Part shown: positions 12,224-23,320 of the stretch, piece by piece
Numbering within the stretch: position 1 is the first letter of the stretch
Layout: the number at the start of each line of letters is the position of its first letter
NCBI GenBank assembly: GCA_011947345.1
Contig: JAAVTG010000376.1
Span: forward strand, 1 to 64,000
DNA length: 64,000 nt
DNA from: Phytophthora quininea
Lineage: Eukaryota > Oomycota > Peronosporomycetes > Peronosporales > Peronosporaceae
Direction of reading: 5' to 3'
Notes under the pieces: generated by a model
Told to the model about the DNA's origin: nothing
The model's database searches: none
The model's input: the letters and a program-made list of their open reading frames with translations, nothing else
Position numbers and translations under genes: made by a program

Positions 12224-15181
12224 ATGAATCTCCACAAGATCGTAGCCTACCTGGCCATCGTGTCGCTAGCGGTTGCCTCCCTTGGTGAGGCTTCCGCTCC
12301 GGCGAACGGCCCGGTCGTGCGGAAGCTCGGTGGAGGTGGTGGCGTCGGCACCACCACCCAAACTTCCACCTCGAGCGGTGACTCGTACACAACGGCTACA
12401 AACATGGCAACGACGTCCTCTCCGTCGACAAGTGATTCAACCACTCAGCAGAGTGACTCTACTACGCAACAAAGCACCACGGATTCAACCACCACTGCAA
12501 CCACGGCACCATCGACATCAACGGACACAACCAGCAGCGACAAAAACAACTGGACTGGCACGATCACTGCCGCCGGAACAAGTTCTGATGCGTGGGGTCA
12601 ATCCATCAACACGCAGGGCGGTGACTCCGCCGAGACGCCGTGCTCGAGCGACCAGAGCTCCACGGGTCAGTGGGGTCAGTCCACCACCACGACCGACCAG
12701 CAGCAGCAGACGCAGTCTCAACAAGGTCAGTCCGCGACAACGACGGTGACGGGCTCCGTTGGCATTGACATCACCGCGCAGGGCGGTGACTCCGCCGAGA
12801 CGCCGTGCTCGAGCGACCAGAGCTCCACGGGTCAGTGGGGTCAGTCCACCACCACGACCGACCAGCAGCAGCAGACGCAGTCTCAACAAGGTCAGTCCGC
12901 GACAACGACGGTGACGGGCTCCGTTGGCATTGACATCACCGCGCAGGGCGGTGACTCCGCCGAGACGCCGTGCTCGAGCGACCAGAGCTCCACGGGTCAG
13001 TGGGGTCAGTCCACCACCACGACCGACCAGCAGCAGCAGACGCAGTCTCAACAAGGTCAGTCCGCGACAACGACGGTGACGGGCTCCGTTGGCATTGACA
13101 TCACCGCGCAGGGCGGTGACTCCGCCGAGACGCCGTGCTCGAGCGACCAGAGCTCCACGGGTCAGTGGGGTCAGTCCACCACCACGACCGACCAGCAGCA
13201 GCAGACGCAGTCTCAACAAGGTCAGTCCGCGACAACGACGGTGACGGGCTCCGTTGGCATTGACATCACCGCGCAGGGCGGTGACTCCGCCGAGACGCCG
13301 TGCTCGAGCGACCAGAGCTCCACGGGTCAGTGGGGTCAGTCCACCACCACGACCGACCAGCAGCAGCAGACGCAGTCTCAACAAGGTCAGTCCGCGACAA
13401 CGACGGTGACGGGCTCCGTTGGCATTGACATCACCGCGCAGGGCGGTGACTTCGCCGAGACGCCGTGCTCGAGCGACCAGAGCTCCACGGGTCAGTGGGG
13501 TCAGTCCACCACCACGACCGACCAGCAGCAGCAGACGCAGTCTCAACAAGGTCAGTCCGCGACAACGACGGTGACGGGCTCCGTTGGCATTGACATCACC
13601 GCGCAGGGCGGTGACTCCGCCGAGACGCCGTGCTCGAGCGACCAGAGCTCCACGGGTCAGTGGGGTCAGTCCACCACCACGACCGACCAGCAGCAGCAGA
13701 CGCAGTCTCAACAAGGTCAGTCCGCGACAACGACGGTGACGGGCTCCGTTGGCATTGACATCACCGCGCAGGGCGGTGACTCCGCCGAGACGCCGTGCTC
13801 GAGCGACCAGAGCTCCACGGGTCAGTGGGGTCAGTCCACCACCACGACCGACCAGCAGCAGCAGACGCAGTCTCAACAAGGTCAGTCCGCGACAACGACG
13901 GTGACGGGCTCCGTTGGCATTGACATCACCGCGCAGGGCGGTGACTCCGCCGAGACGCCGTGCTCGAGCGACCAGAGCTCCACGGGTCAGTGGGGTCAGT
14001 CCACCACCACGACCGACCAGCAGCAGCAGACGCAGTCTCAACAAGGTCAGTCCGCGACAACGACGGTGACGGGCTCCGTTGGCATTGACATCACCGCGCA
14101 GGGCGGTGACTCCGCCGAGACGCCGTGCTCGAGCGACCAGAGCTCCACGGGTCAGTGGGGTCAGTCCACCACCACGACCGACCAGCAGCAGCAGACGCAG
14201 TCTCAACAAGGTCAGTCCGCGACAACGACGGTGACGGGCTCCGTTGGCATTGACATCACCGCGCAGGGCGGTGACTCCGCCGAGACGCCGTGCTCGAGCG
14301 ACCAGAGCTCCACGGGTCAGTGGGGTCAGTCCACCACCACGACCGACCAGCAGCAGCAGACGCAGTCTCAACAAGGTCAGCAAGATCGGAATGTGGGCCA
14401 ATCGGAGAAGTCTACGACGACTCAAAACCAACAGGGTCATGCTTCGAATTTGTGGGGACAGCAGGGTGAATCTACGGGTGCTTGGGGACAGTCACAGCAA
14501 GGACATTCCGGTGAAAACTTGATTCAGTCATCGCAGAAATCCACAGGTCAACACCATGGTCAATCCTCTGGCACTTGGGGTCAGTCATCGCAGACGACAT
14601 CGGGATGGAAGCAAGGCCAATCTAAGGGCTCGCGGGGCCAGTCTTCTCAGACGACTGCAGGTCAACAACAGCACCAGCAAGGTCAATCGACGGGCACTTG
14701 GGGAGCGTCGACGACCGTGTCGGGTTCGCTGAACATTGGCATCAACACTCAGGGCGGTGACTCGGCTGGGACCCCGTGCTCGGGCGACCAAAGCTCGACG
14801 GGCCCGACTTCTGCGTGGACGACGCCAGACTACAAGAAGGGTGTGTCCACGGGGTCAATCTCGTCGGTTGGTGCCTCGCCGACCGGGGCACCAACGACGG
14901 ACACGGCCGGTAGCAGCACTTGGATCGAAGTGACGGATGCGCCAGCCACCACCGCTCCGGCGACGACTAGCCCTGCGACGACTGCGCCAGCGACTACGAC
15001 CGCGGCGCCTTCGTCGTCGGACACGGCGATGTCCACGGCTTCGACCACGAAGTCCGGCAAGACTGGAGTGTCGACAAAGACGGCGTCGTCTGTGTCATCG
15101 GGCACCTCGTCGGCGGACTATTACACGGAATCGACTACGCAGGAGGCAGCCCAGCAGTCTCGTCGTGCGCTCCGCCACTAA
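12224..15181 (+). CDS. Secreted Thr/Ser/Gln-rich tandem-repeat protein
   Basis: This is a 985-residue uninterrupted protein with a signal peptide (MNLHKIVAYLAIVSLAVAS, cleavage likely near SLGEASA) and then a VRKLGGGGG block shared with the gene at 16354. A Ser/Thr-rich stretch is followed by ten complete 55-residue repeats and an eleventh partial one (12616-14380). Each repeat carries one Cys (ETPCSSDQ), a WGQS box and a Gln-rich run. The C-terminal third is diverged repeats, then Thr/Ala/Pro-rich, ending QSRRALRH. It has no TM segment, GPI-type hydrophobic tail or enzymatic domain. The composition suggests an O-glycosylated wall, cyst-coat or adhesive protein. I chose the ATG at 12224 because it starts the leader shared with four other genes here. 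The function is unknown; a structural role is inference. Confidence 0.85.
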   Translation: MNLHKIVAYLAIVSLAVASLGEASAPANGPVVRKLGGGGGVGTTTQTSTSSGDSYTTATNMATTSSPSTSDSTTQQSDSTTQQSTTDSTTTATTAPSTSTDTTSSDKNNWTGTITAAGTSSDAWGQSINTQGGDSAETPCSSDQSSTGQWGQSTTTTDQQQQTQSQQGQSATTTVTGSVGIDITAQGGDSAETPCSSDQSSTGQWGQSTTTTDQQQQTQSQQGQSATTTVTGSVGIDITAQGGDSAETPCSSDQSSTGQWGQSTTTTDQQQQTQSQQGQSATTTVTGSVGIDITAQGGDSAETPCSSDQSSTGQWGQSTTTTDQQQQTQSQQGQSATTTVTGSVGIDITAQGGDSAETPCSSDQSSTGQWGQSTTTTDQQQQTQSQQGQSATTTVTGSVGIDITAQGGDFAETPCSSDQSSTGQWGQSTTTTDQQQQTQSQQGQSATTTVTGSVGIDITAQGGDSAETPCSSDQSSTGQWGQSTTTTDQQQQTQSQQGQSATTTVTGSVGIDITAQGGDSAETPCSSDQSSTGQWGQSTTTTDQQQQTQSQQGQSATTTVTGSVGIDITAQGGDSAETPCSSDQSSTGQWGQSTTTTDQQQQTQSQQGQSATTTVTGSVGIDITAQGGDSAETPCSSDQSSTGQWGQSTTTTDQQQQTQSQQGQSATTTVTGSVGIDITAQGGDSAETPCSSDQSSTGQWGQSTTTTDQQQQTQSQQGQQDRNVGQSEKSTTTQNQQGHASNLWGQQGESTGAWGQSQQGHSGENLIQSSQKSTGQHHGQSSGTWGQSSQTTSGWKQGQSKGSRGQSSQTTAGQQQHQQGQSTGTWGASTTVSGSLNIGINTQGGDSAGTPCSGDQSSTGPTSAWTTPDYKKGVSTGSISSVGASPTGAPTTDTAGSSTWIEVTDAPATTAPATTSPATTAPATTTAAPSSSDTAMSTASTTKSGKTGVSTKTASSVSSGTSSADYYTESTTQEAAQQSRRALRH
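12616..14380 (+). repeat. 165-bp tandem repeat array (55 residues per unit)
   Basis: Unit starts fall at 12616, 12781, 12946, 13111, 13276, 13441, 13606, 13771, 13936, 14101 and 14266. The spacing is exactly 165 bp, in frame. Units are virtually identical at the base level. The one difference I noticed is a C-to-T change in unit six (13452) that turns Ser into Phe. The last unit breaks off after the Gln-rich part. Confidence 0.95.
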
Positions 15182-16250
15182 ACGTGCTTCTCATTCGGAA
15201 AGGAGGCATACAGAAGCCGTCGCTTGGTCAATGGGGAAACCATCGAGGATACTGTAGCAATCGCCATTGAATTTTGATTTACACAGCCTTTGCATACGCT
15301 TAGTGTCTCTTACTGGCTTTGCTTCACTGTCAGTCACCGATAACAAGGCGAAGCTTGGACAACCTCGTTGAAGCAGATTTTTCAGCCCGGTCTTTCCAAT
15401 CGAAGTCTCCTTTAACATGGTAGAGGCTCCTGCAAGTATGTACTCAGGGCTCCTTAGACCGGCGCTATTCCTTGTGGCCCGAGATAGTGAGCATTGCTCA
15501 CTGAGCAAGAGCTGCCAGTGCTACGGTATCCTTCACAAGAAGACGATTGGTGCCACCATGCATAGCACTTTTACTGCACGATGGAACGCTTTCGAGTTCA
15601 ACACAGCAGCCGATCCATGACGCTCACGCGCGCATATCAGTGATTGCCATCCTGCGCCAGGATGCAGCACCGTCGGATAGCACGGCGACATTATTATGTA
15701 AGCAATACATCTACTGCTAGAGCTCTTGCCGACTGCAACAATCCACCATGTAAAAATTGACAGCCAAGCGAGCCGCTTGCGAACTCACCAGCTGACTGTC
15801 ACGGCCGCCTCCGGCTCGGCGCTCGAGGTCACTTACCGGTACCCTGGTGACCATCGCCAACTTTACATCTCGGCAAAGGCGCAACATGAACTGGGGAATG
15901 CCTCCATAGAGTGCGATAACATTTTCGCTCGGCTCTCATGAACGTCACACCCCGAGAGCGAAGTCGGCTTTGCCGGTGCCTCGTCTTGAAGCTCTCTCGG
16001 TGCATGCCCGATCATGCCATGCGGAGACATTGCAGCATTGCATCACGTTAGAATGGGTGTTGATGGAGTATCGGGGCTGTACAGATGGTCAATCTCACCG
16101 ATCTGTCTGCTGGATGCGCTGCCCATGTGCCTCTGGACGAAGGCTGAATCTTGCTGATCGACACGGGTAATGTAGTGTCCGTGCAGGGCGCATCGCCAGA
16201 GTGCTACCTCCTGCGTCGTGCTGTTCGAGCTGGCCTCGAAGGTTTGGATC
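15182..16250. other. Intergenic region between two repeat-protein genes
   Basis: No supported gene was found. Only short frames occur, with no leader, domain or splice structure. The last 70 bp resemble the upstream part of the 12224 gene (compare 12053-12075 with 16184-16206), in keeping with gene duplication including the promoter. Confidence 0.5.
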
Positions 16251-16274
16251 GCTCACTTTCCAATTCACTTTGCT
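16251..16274 (+). promoter_or_regulatory. Oomycete core promoter of the 16354 gene
   Basis: GCTCACTTTCCAATTCACTT, followed by TGCTT, is a near-perfect match to the oomycete start-site consensus GCTCATTYYNCAWTTT. It lies about 80-100 bp upstream of the ATG and is shared with the paralogues. Confidence 0.7.
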
Positions 16275-16353
16275 TCGACCACAAGCATCGTTTCCCAGCA
16301 CTCCAGCACCACTCGCTGCGACTTTTCCTCCCCTCTTCAAGCGGATTCTCAAG

Positions 16354-17406
16354 ATGAACCTCACCAAACTCGTTGCATACCTGGCGGTCGTGTCGGTGGC
16401 GGTCAGCTCGTTCGCAGACGCCTCGGTACCTGCTACCGGCCCCGCTGTTCGTAAGTTGGGCGCCGGCGGCGGTGTCACCACGTCGACGACGACCACCGGA
16501 GGCGCGGCGCAGCAGCAATCGTCGACCACGCAGAGTGGCCAAACGTCGACGACCCAGACCGGCCAGACGTCGACGGGTACTGCGAACCAACAAGGACAAA
16601 CCTCGACCCAGACCGGACAGCAGTCCTGGGGTCAAAACAATGGTGGCAACCAAGGTCAAGGCGGCCAGCAGCAGTCCTGGGGTCAGGGAGGACAGCAGTC
16701 GTGGGGCCAAGGAGGACAAGCCTCGACCCAAACTGGACAGTGGGGTCAGGGCGGTGGCCAAGGCGGTGACCAACAGTCCTGGGGTCAGGGAGGACAGCAG
16801 TCGTGGGGCCAAGGCGGTGGCGACTCGGCTACTACGCCATGCCCCAGCGGCGACCAGTCCGGCCAGCAGCACTCCTGGGGTCAGGGCGGTGAGCAGCAGA
16901 CCTGGGGCCAAGGCGGTCAGCAGTCGTGGGGCCAAGGCGGCGGCGACTCGGCTACTACGCCATGCCCCAGCGGCGATCAGTCCGGCCAGCAGCATTCCTG
17001 GGGTCAGGGCGGTGAGCAGCAGACCTGGGGCCAAGGCGGCGACAACTCCAACCAGTGGACTGGTGTTGTGACAACGCCCGGGGAAGGCGGTGACTCTAAC
17101 GCGCCTGCCAGCAGCAGCACCGGTGACTCCCCAAGCCCGACTACTGCTACCCCCTCGACCCCTCGACCCCCTCGACCCCCTCGACCCCTCGACCCCTCGA
17201 GCCCCTCGACCCCCTCGAGCCCCTCGAGCCCTTCGAGCCCTTCGAGCCCTTCGACTCCTAACTACAAGCACGGAGTGACGCTCCCTGCTGCCACGACTGC
17301 AGCCCCGACGACTCAATCGGGAAACTCCGCTACTCAACAGTCGGCTACTCAGTCTGACTCGACCACCCAGCAATCCGCTACGCAATCGCGCCGTCTTCGC
17401 CACTAA
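16354..17406 (+). CDS. Secreted Gln/Gly/Trp-rich repeat protein
   Basis: This is a 350-residue paralogue of the 12224 product. It has the leader MNLTKLVAYLAVVSVAVSS, then VRKLGAGGG, then Thr/Gln-rich sequence. About 140 residues of short SWGQGGQQ-type repeats (16615-17040) follow, including two copies of a longer unit with a single Cys (TTPCPSGDQSGQQ). Next comes a Ser/Pro run (17150-17260) and the tail QSRRLRH. Regular Trp in a Gly/Gln context resembles adhesive or self-associating matrix proteins. No catalytic domain or membrane segment is present. The frame is intact over its whole length. The leader, post-leader block, tail and promoter are shared with neighbours, so these are members of one family. 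Confidence 0.85.
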   Translation: MNLTKLVAYLAVVSVAVSSFADASVPATGPAVRKLGAGGGVTTSTTTTGGAAQQQSSTTQSGQTSTTQTGQTSTGTANQQGQTSTQTGQQSWGQNNGGNQGQGGQQQSWGQGGQQSWGQGGQASTQTGQWGQGGGQGGDQQSWGQGGQQSWGQGGGDSATTPCPSGDQSGQQHSWGQGGEQQTWGQGGQQSWGQGGGDSATTPCPSGDQSGQQHSWGQGGEQQTWGQGGDNSNQWTGVVTTPGEGGDSNAPASSSTGDSPSPTTATPSTPRPPRPPRPLDPSSPSTPSSPSSPSSPSSPSTPNYKHGVTLPAATTAAPTTQSGNSATQQSATQSDSTTQQSATQSRRLRH

Positions 17407-17571
17407 GTCCTTACGAGGAGAGCGAGCGATTCATCGATGACACATTGTGAATCACTGTTGTGATATCCGAAGCTACCAGAGGTTGTTAGCGATACCAATC
17501 TTCATGTTGAATACCGTACTGTTTGCAAAGTAAATCTTGGTTTTGACAACAACAGCATAACTACAAAGTGA

Positions 17572-17820
17572 TTACGAAGCGAATGCGTCGTAGTACTTGT
17601 AGTTCGGATTGCCAGTCAATGCAGCTCCGGTCAGGTTATTGAGCCCAGATTTACAGAGACGTCTCTCACAGACAGGTCTCTCTGTGCGACCAAATCGCTC
17701 ACGTAATTATCGTACACATTGAAATTTGCAGCAGCGTTGAATTCGGGCCCCGAGAGGTTGGCCAGTCCCAGCGCTTTCTGAACGTCGTTGATAGGTTTTC
17801 CTAGCTCGCCCAACGCTTAA
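17572..17820 (-). pseudogene. RxLR effector LWY-module relic
   Basis: On the minus strand two LWY-type segments can be read: VQKALGLANLSGPEFN then NFNVYDNYVSDLV, and after a frame change GLNNLTGAALTGNPNYKYY followed by a stop at 17572. The pattern (Leu-rich helix, Gly-Leu, a T/S-G turn, NxxYYD) is that of LWY modules in RxLR effectors. No leader or RxLR motif remains, and a local partial duplication (AGAGAC...AGAGAC) sits at the frame break. It is a 3' remnant only. Confidence 0.7.
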
Positions 17821-18039
17821 TTAACAAGGACAACATCTTGTCGTTGACTGCTGTCGACGTTTTGGTAGGACTTGTTTGAGGACGATCTGGAAGACCCCCG
17901 CTATGTCTTCCGAGTCAAAACCCATGCTGGTTCTCAGCATCCTTGTTCTCTTGGTGCTGATCTGATCGTCGTCGACTCTGACGGGAAGCTCGGCTCGAGT
18001 CGCCGACATAATATCGCACGAGATGACAACGACGAAAAT

Positions 18040-18450
18040 CGCTCCGCCGTCGCTGGTGCGGCCGTGCTCGTCATCGTCATGACTGTTTCCGTCCAGCAAG
18101 GAGACCGCATCGCACGACTGCAGAAGAAGCTGCTCGAGGTCATCGACGAGCGGGTCAAAGTCACGTCGGAGGTGCTGCTCGGCATCCGCGTCATGAAGTA
18201 CTACGCGTGGGAGGACTCTCTGGCCCAACGCGTGCAGAGACTACGTACCCGTGAAGTCAAGCTGCTCCCAGCAAAACCTGACAGTTCTTCATCGATAAAT
18301 CGATTTTGATAATGGCCGACGAATTGTGGAGTGGTGCCTGCGCAGCAACTGATCACTTGGACACAACTGTTTATCGCCAACGCAAAGATTATGATCATAG
18401 CACATGTGCTCTCGGCAAGTACAATCCCACACTTGGACTTTGGTGGCTGT
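18040..18450 (+). pseudogene. ABCC (MRP-type) transporter fragment
   Basis: About 75 residues match the first membrane domain of ABCC transporters: QKKLLEVIDERVKVTSEVL, then LGIRVMKYYAWEDSLAQRV. This is the conserved cytoplasmic loop found in ABCC proteins. A second piece downstream in another frame (TQLFIANAKIMII) resembles the following helix. No nucleotide-binding domain follows, so this is a relic. It lies next to an effector relic, in a stretch rich in decayed sequence. Confidence 0.65.
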
Positions 18451-20060
18451 TGAGGTTGAGGCTCGTCATGCCCACTTGAAGTTTGTATTGATTAACACCG
18501 ATCTTATCCTATACAGACTGAAGTGCTTGTCAATCTCCATGTGACTCAATGACTGCAGCATTTAACGGTTGGCAGTCACTGCAATTGTTGTAACACGTGT
18601 CCTGCTCCCGAAGCAGTCCATTTAATGCATAATATCACTTCTTCTTTTACCTTCTTCTACTCAAGCTCTACTCTTCAAGTCCCCTACGCAGTGCACCCCT
18701 CCATAGTGGCGATGTGGCTTTTCTTGCTGACAATGCTCGGGATCGTTTTCAAGGGGAACTTCTGGTAGAATCGGTTCTTTGGGTGGGCTCTGGGCCTCTA
18801 CCGGACAACGTTTTCAGTCCTAAGTTTTTCATCATTTGGTTCAGAGAAAAGAAAAGCCTTGGGTGCCCACGACTCCAAGCTGTTCGTCTTGAAGATGTTG
18901 TTTGGTGCAGTGAGCTGCGGCTCCTTTCTTCTTGCAGTGTCCGTCACCGGTCACGTCAGCCGGTTGCGTATCGGTCGGCGCGCTGGTCAAGGGTCCACGC
19001 TGGTCCTGCCTCCGGCCAAAGGCGGTGCCCAGTGGTCTACGCAGCGGTAGTACTAACCTAAATAAACTACTCTAAACTACCACTGCGTGTCCGAGTGTTT
19101 CCTTGCACAGGTGGTGTACACGACGCCTTCGCTGGTGTGTGCTTGCCGGGCGGGTGGGCTCTACTACCACGGGGCTAGCTGTTCTACCTCTCTTTGCCAC
19201 AGCCACAAGCACGCGCGGGCTGCAACCTCCGCTTCACCAACCCCTGTGGGGCTCTATCTACCCACGCCGGTCCTCTGTCGTGTACCCCTCGCGTCGCCTA
19301 CTTCGCGTGGCGAGTTCCCAGTTATTGACACCTCTCTAGCGGCTGCGGTCGCACTCAGTCTCGTGTTGAGCTTTTACGGCAAAACTAAGACTACCTGAAT
19401 ACTAGTTACTACTCGCTGCCTGTGTCCCTTCGTGCTGCGTCCCTTCAGTGCGATCTTGGTCGTTGCTCCTGGCCTTGTTGCTCCTTGAGGGTGGTTGCTG
19501 CTTGCTCCTTGGTCGTCATCTTGCTGGCTGGCAGACACCGGCTGGCGGGCACAAGTATTGCACCCTATTACTGTGCTCTCTCGAGCGCGTCTCCGTCAAC
19601 TTGTCGTTTGTATGACATGTTTAGCCGCTGGGTCTTTACAAACTGGCCGTAGGTCCGCGATCAAAGTCTCGACATTCAACTCGATTGCAAGGTCATCTCC
19701 AAGACGATTTTTTTTTTTTGGGGGTCGTCAGTTCAGGCAGGGGTCCGCACTATTGGATTGTGATTGCGAGATTGCCAATATTGTCAATCACAATATGAGA
19801 TTGTGCCGAGATCGACAATCACAATCTCGGATTTTCCCTAAGCCCTAAAAGGTTTTACTGCAGCTGGAGCCAATCAACCGCGCTTACATTGCATTCCACC
19901 AACCATTTGCTTGAAACCGAGCCCACGAGGAAAACCTCAACACGTTTTCGCGCCATTTCGGTCTGCAAAGCTTGTACTGAGAGATAGCTAGAGGTTGTTT
20001 CCTGACCATTAACCAATTTTCCTCTGAAGGTAGCTACTGTACCAGCCGCACGCCATAAAG
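18451..20060. other. 1.6-kb region without a supported gene
   Basis: There is no gene I can support. One frame (18859-19050) has a single hydrophobic segment but no homology I recognise. The stretch 18590-19640 has the feel of retroelement LTR or UTR sequence (TG start at 18588, pyrimidine-rich, AATAAA-like at 19060), but I could not find paired ends. A T12 run lies near 19710. Confidence 0.35.
19752..19836. repeat. Short inverted-repeat element, MITE-like
   Basis: An AT-rich segment is built of AATCACAAT/ATTGTGATT words, with a hairpin GAGATTGTG...CACAATCTC. A related segment with CAATATGAGATTGTTCC and ATACAATCT lies at 20220-20275, inside effector-relic sequence. Both could be copies of a small non-autonomous element, but clear target duplications were not found. 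Confidence 0.35.
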
Positions 20061-20165
20061 AACGCCGAGATTGTCAAGATATTCTACAAGAACCCCATAC
20101 CAACGGAGAGAACGTGCATACTCTGCAACGAAGTGGTGAAGCAACGGAAGGGAGCCGGCTACAAG
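20061..20165 (+). pseudogene. BED-type zinc-finger fragment (transposase N-terminus)
   Basis: One frame reads IVKIFYKNP, then RTCILCNEVVKQRKGAGY. This fits the first half of a BED zinc finger (CxxC, then K-G-x-G-Y) as found at the start of hAT transposases. The His pair is missing because the frame runs into the short repeat at 20170-20285. It is a small relic. Confidence 0.45.
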
Positions 20166-21036
20166 TACAGTTGTGTAGATATAGACAATAGATAGCAATA
20201 CCCAGGTCGGAGGTTGATGAGATTGCAATATGAGATTGTTCCAGCCCGAAGCAGACAATCAATATACAATCTAAATTGTCGGACCTCTGCAGAATAGCAG
20301 ACGACGAAGTTGACGGCGTTGATGACTCCGAAGAGAGATCTGGAATTCCCGGCCTTCCGTCGATCAACAAAGCTCTCTCGAAAGCCAAGACGAAAGTGAA
20401 GGGGAAACTCTCGTCCGCTGGGAAGTGGGTGGACGTGCGTAAGTGACTCGAGACCGAGAGGACGCCGAAATATGTCAGGGCGAAGCTTGGTATGGACAAC
20501 CTGTCGGGAGATGCACTCAAGGCCCATAAGAACTACAAGTACTATGCCTACTTTGTCAAGAAGGACGAGACGTACCGTCTAAGTCGATGGTTGACCGACA
20601 AGAAGACGCCGTACGATGCGTGAGGTTGGATAAACTCTCCACAACGATGACTTCGAAAGCTCTCGGGTGTGTACATGATACGTGGACGATTACGGCGACT
20701 ACACCATCCATTCGATCCCTAGTCGCTACATCAGAGCGGAGGAGATCAACAGAAGCACCTCGCCAACGGAAATGAAGGAGAGACTGCAGATCTGGGCAAA
20801 TAATGGAAAAGACAGCAACTATGTGGAAGAGTTTAAAATGGATCACCTGCAGATCTGGTCTCGGTTGGGTCTTCAGACCAATACACGAGACCAGACCGAC
20901 AACGGCATTGGAGGCAATTTTTTTTGCTGCTAGGCTCGGAACGGGAGACCTTCCTAACAACCCGAACACGCATGTCATCTAGCTATTTCCTACTCACAAG
21001 GTGAATCCCCGTGAGACACCTTTCTACGAGGAGCAT

Positions 21037-23320
21037 CTACACTACTGCGGTATCGTTGTCACCTTCGCTGTCGCCCTCATACTCAAATGATAGCTCGTCC
21101 AAGCTGTAGTCTTCACTAGTGCCCTCACGACGAGCCGATCTGCTGTTACCACCATCGAAGCTCCCCTCTTCCCCTGAATACGTATCACTAGAACTATCAG
21201 AGTCGTCAGAGTATTCGTCATCTCCAAGATCACATTCGCCAGGAGAAGGACAAGCCACGTCAGACTCTTCCGAAGACTCAAACTCGACCGCACGAGGAAG
21301 TTGAACAGCATACCGAGATTTCTTGCGTGCTCTTGAAGGCGTGTCAGCGCGGCGCTGCACATCCCCACGTGCCAAGCGTTCGACAGTGCTGACGAAAACA
21401 GGAATCGTCGGGTGTGGTGCGCTAAACGCCTCATTCATCTCTCTGTTGAATCTTTCCAACGGATTATTGGTACGATTTACTAGGCCGCGATCCAGCCCAT
21501 GCACGTTCCAGACTTCAGGCCCATACTTCTTGATCCAAACTTTAGAGAAGTACGACCAAAAGCGAGACCACTTCATCGATGAGTATCCAATACCATACTC
21601 AGCACACTTGTCCTGAATGGACTTTTGCACGAAAGCAACACCCTTCTTCTCGATGTGCTTTCGTTTGATGACGGTAAGCACATCGAGAACTCCTGGTTGC
21701 ATCGCCACCCTAATCTGCTTCTCCGGAATGGACAGCTTCTTCATTTTCCGACGCACGGCTTGCTTGAAGTGAAAAAGCAGCCTACACGTTGGGCTTAAGG
21801 AAATTGTACAGCTACCGCGTTGATAAGTGCTGCCTCAAAATCGCACACCACAGTCGCTGGCCGGAGTTTCTCGTCAGTGCTCTCAATGAAGAAATTGAAG
21901 ACACTCCAGTAAGTGTCTTGCGTCTTCGACGTGCATAGGACGTAGAAGATGGGAACGTAGAACCCCGTCGCCTGATCCAACACCATCACAACTACACACT
22001 GGCAAAAATGCGGAGGAACGCAGCGAAAGGTTGCGTCCACGAAGATCGTAGTGCCAGTGTACATTAAAAGTCGTATTAGCTCGGGGTGTGCCCAGCCTGT
22101 GACGGAATTGCCGTCAGCGACAACATGTTGCAGACGACAACCCCGACAATACGTTTTGAGACTATCCAGATTATGCTGGATAGCTGGCTATCTTTATGGT
22201 AGTAAACATACATACATAAAGCGTTCCTATTGGTCGAGGGCTTCAAGTTCAAGATTACACCTTCTAGGTGTCTCAAGAACGTCCCATAATCTTTACTCTG
22301 ATTGGCTCTTAAGTTCTACGGATTTGAGAGAATCCAGTTATTGATGGATTCTTGATTATGGGACGCATCAAGAAGATTCAAGATTCGAGCTACGTTTCCA
22401 GTTAGGAACTGTTCATTGGTAGAATTAGGATTCATATGGACTTAGAGAATTGATAGGCTTTAGGATGGGAACTGGATTTCCCTTTGCGTTTCCCCAACGC
22501 GAGCTAGCAAGATAAACCCGCCAGATCAATCTCACTTCTCAATTTACTCTCCAAGTGCCAAGGCTCCTCCTACCTCCGACTACAGCTCCGCCCGCAGCAA
22601 CACCGCCGTCTCGCTCAACGCCTCGCTCGCGCTAGTTGTTACACAGCCAATAGTTCGTTGTGGCTGGTTAGGATGCCGCTGCAAGTCCTCGTAGTAAACG
22701 TGATGGAGCTGGAAAAATCGAAGCGTTGTGTTTTTCACCAACGACAGTGGCGGAATCTCCAAACGGCCGTGAACGTCTCCACCGTAGTGATCCCGTCTCG
22801 TGTTGAACACGCGCGAGATGACTTGCTCCCGAGTTAGGCCCACAACGGCACGACCCTGTGCAGCTTCCTCGTACAATTCAATGCTGACCAGCTCCCATAT
22901 ACGACGTGCAGTGCACGAAAGCTCGACAATCGCGAGCATGTCCACGTGCTGCTTCATCTCTTCGACAACATTAACTTCGTCTGCTACTGGAGCAGCTACC
23001 CGCCGGCATGAACGTTCAACAACGACAGTGTAAGTACTCTGAGTCGGCATCCTTTCAGCGCTGGCTCCACAGCCCGTTCGTCTGTAGCCACTGCAACGGT
23101 AGGTAACTTTGCGAGTTGAGATCCGTGCGCGTGTGAATAGGTTGCCATCGATGAAGACGACCGTAGCGAAGTTTGCAGCACGCTCGACTTGTTGAGGTCT
23201 TGGAGTTGGTGGGTCGGGAGGTCCCGAGTCATAACCGGAATTAGCTCCCATGGTTGATGGCACCAGGAAATTGATGAATGAAGAAGTGTCAAACAACACT
23301 GCAGGCTTCGAGCCAATCAT
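21037..23320 (-). pseudogene. MULE transposase, broken
   Basis: The N-terminal part (23320-22580) has a FLYWCH-type zinc finger (DGNLFTRARI, TYRCSGYRRTGCGA). The catalytic part (about 22150-21795) reads GWAHPELIRLLMYTGT, then FVDATFRCVP with the first Asp and CDFEAALINAV with the second. The C-terminal part (21756-21037) reads WNVHGLDRGLVNRTNNP, then ERFNREMNEAF with the likely Glu, followed by an acidic Ser-rich tail. The parts lie in different frames, and an AT-rich stretch (22190-22575) separates the zinc-finger part from the core. The protein is not functional as it stands. Confidence 0.7.
22282..22376. repeat. Hairpin element inside the MULE
   Basis: CGTCCCATAATC at the left and GATTATGGGACG at the right form a perfect 12-bp inverted repeat about 70 bp apart, with a second inner pair GAATCCA/TGGATTC. 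It looks like a miniature foldback element inserted in the transposase gene. Confidence 0.5.

Noticed and set aside
12518..14440. Long minus-strand open frame (about 640 codons) antisense to the repeat protein
   Set aside because: It is a by-product of the 165-bp in-frame repeat; the sequence is Arg/Leu-rich, lacks a leader or domain, and the plus frame has the shared leader and tail.
16204..17403. Minus-strand frame of about 400 codons over the 16354 gene
   Set aside because: It is a shadow of a Gly/Gln-rich repeat gene; Arg/Ala/Leu-rich text without features.
18590..19640. Possible solo LTR
   Set aside because: It has the general look, but no paired ends, target duplication or internal element could be found.
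22161..22185. Palindrome TATCCAG...CTGGATA
   Set aside because: It falls in transposase coding sequence (IQHNLDSLKTYC on the minus strand) and is likely chance.
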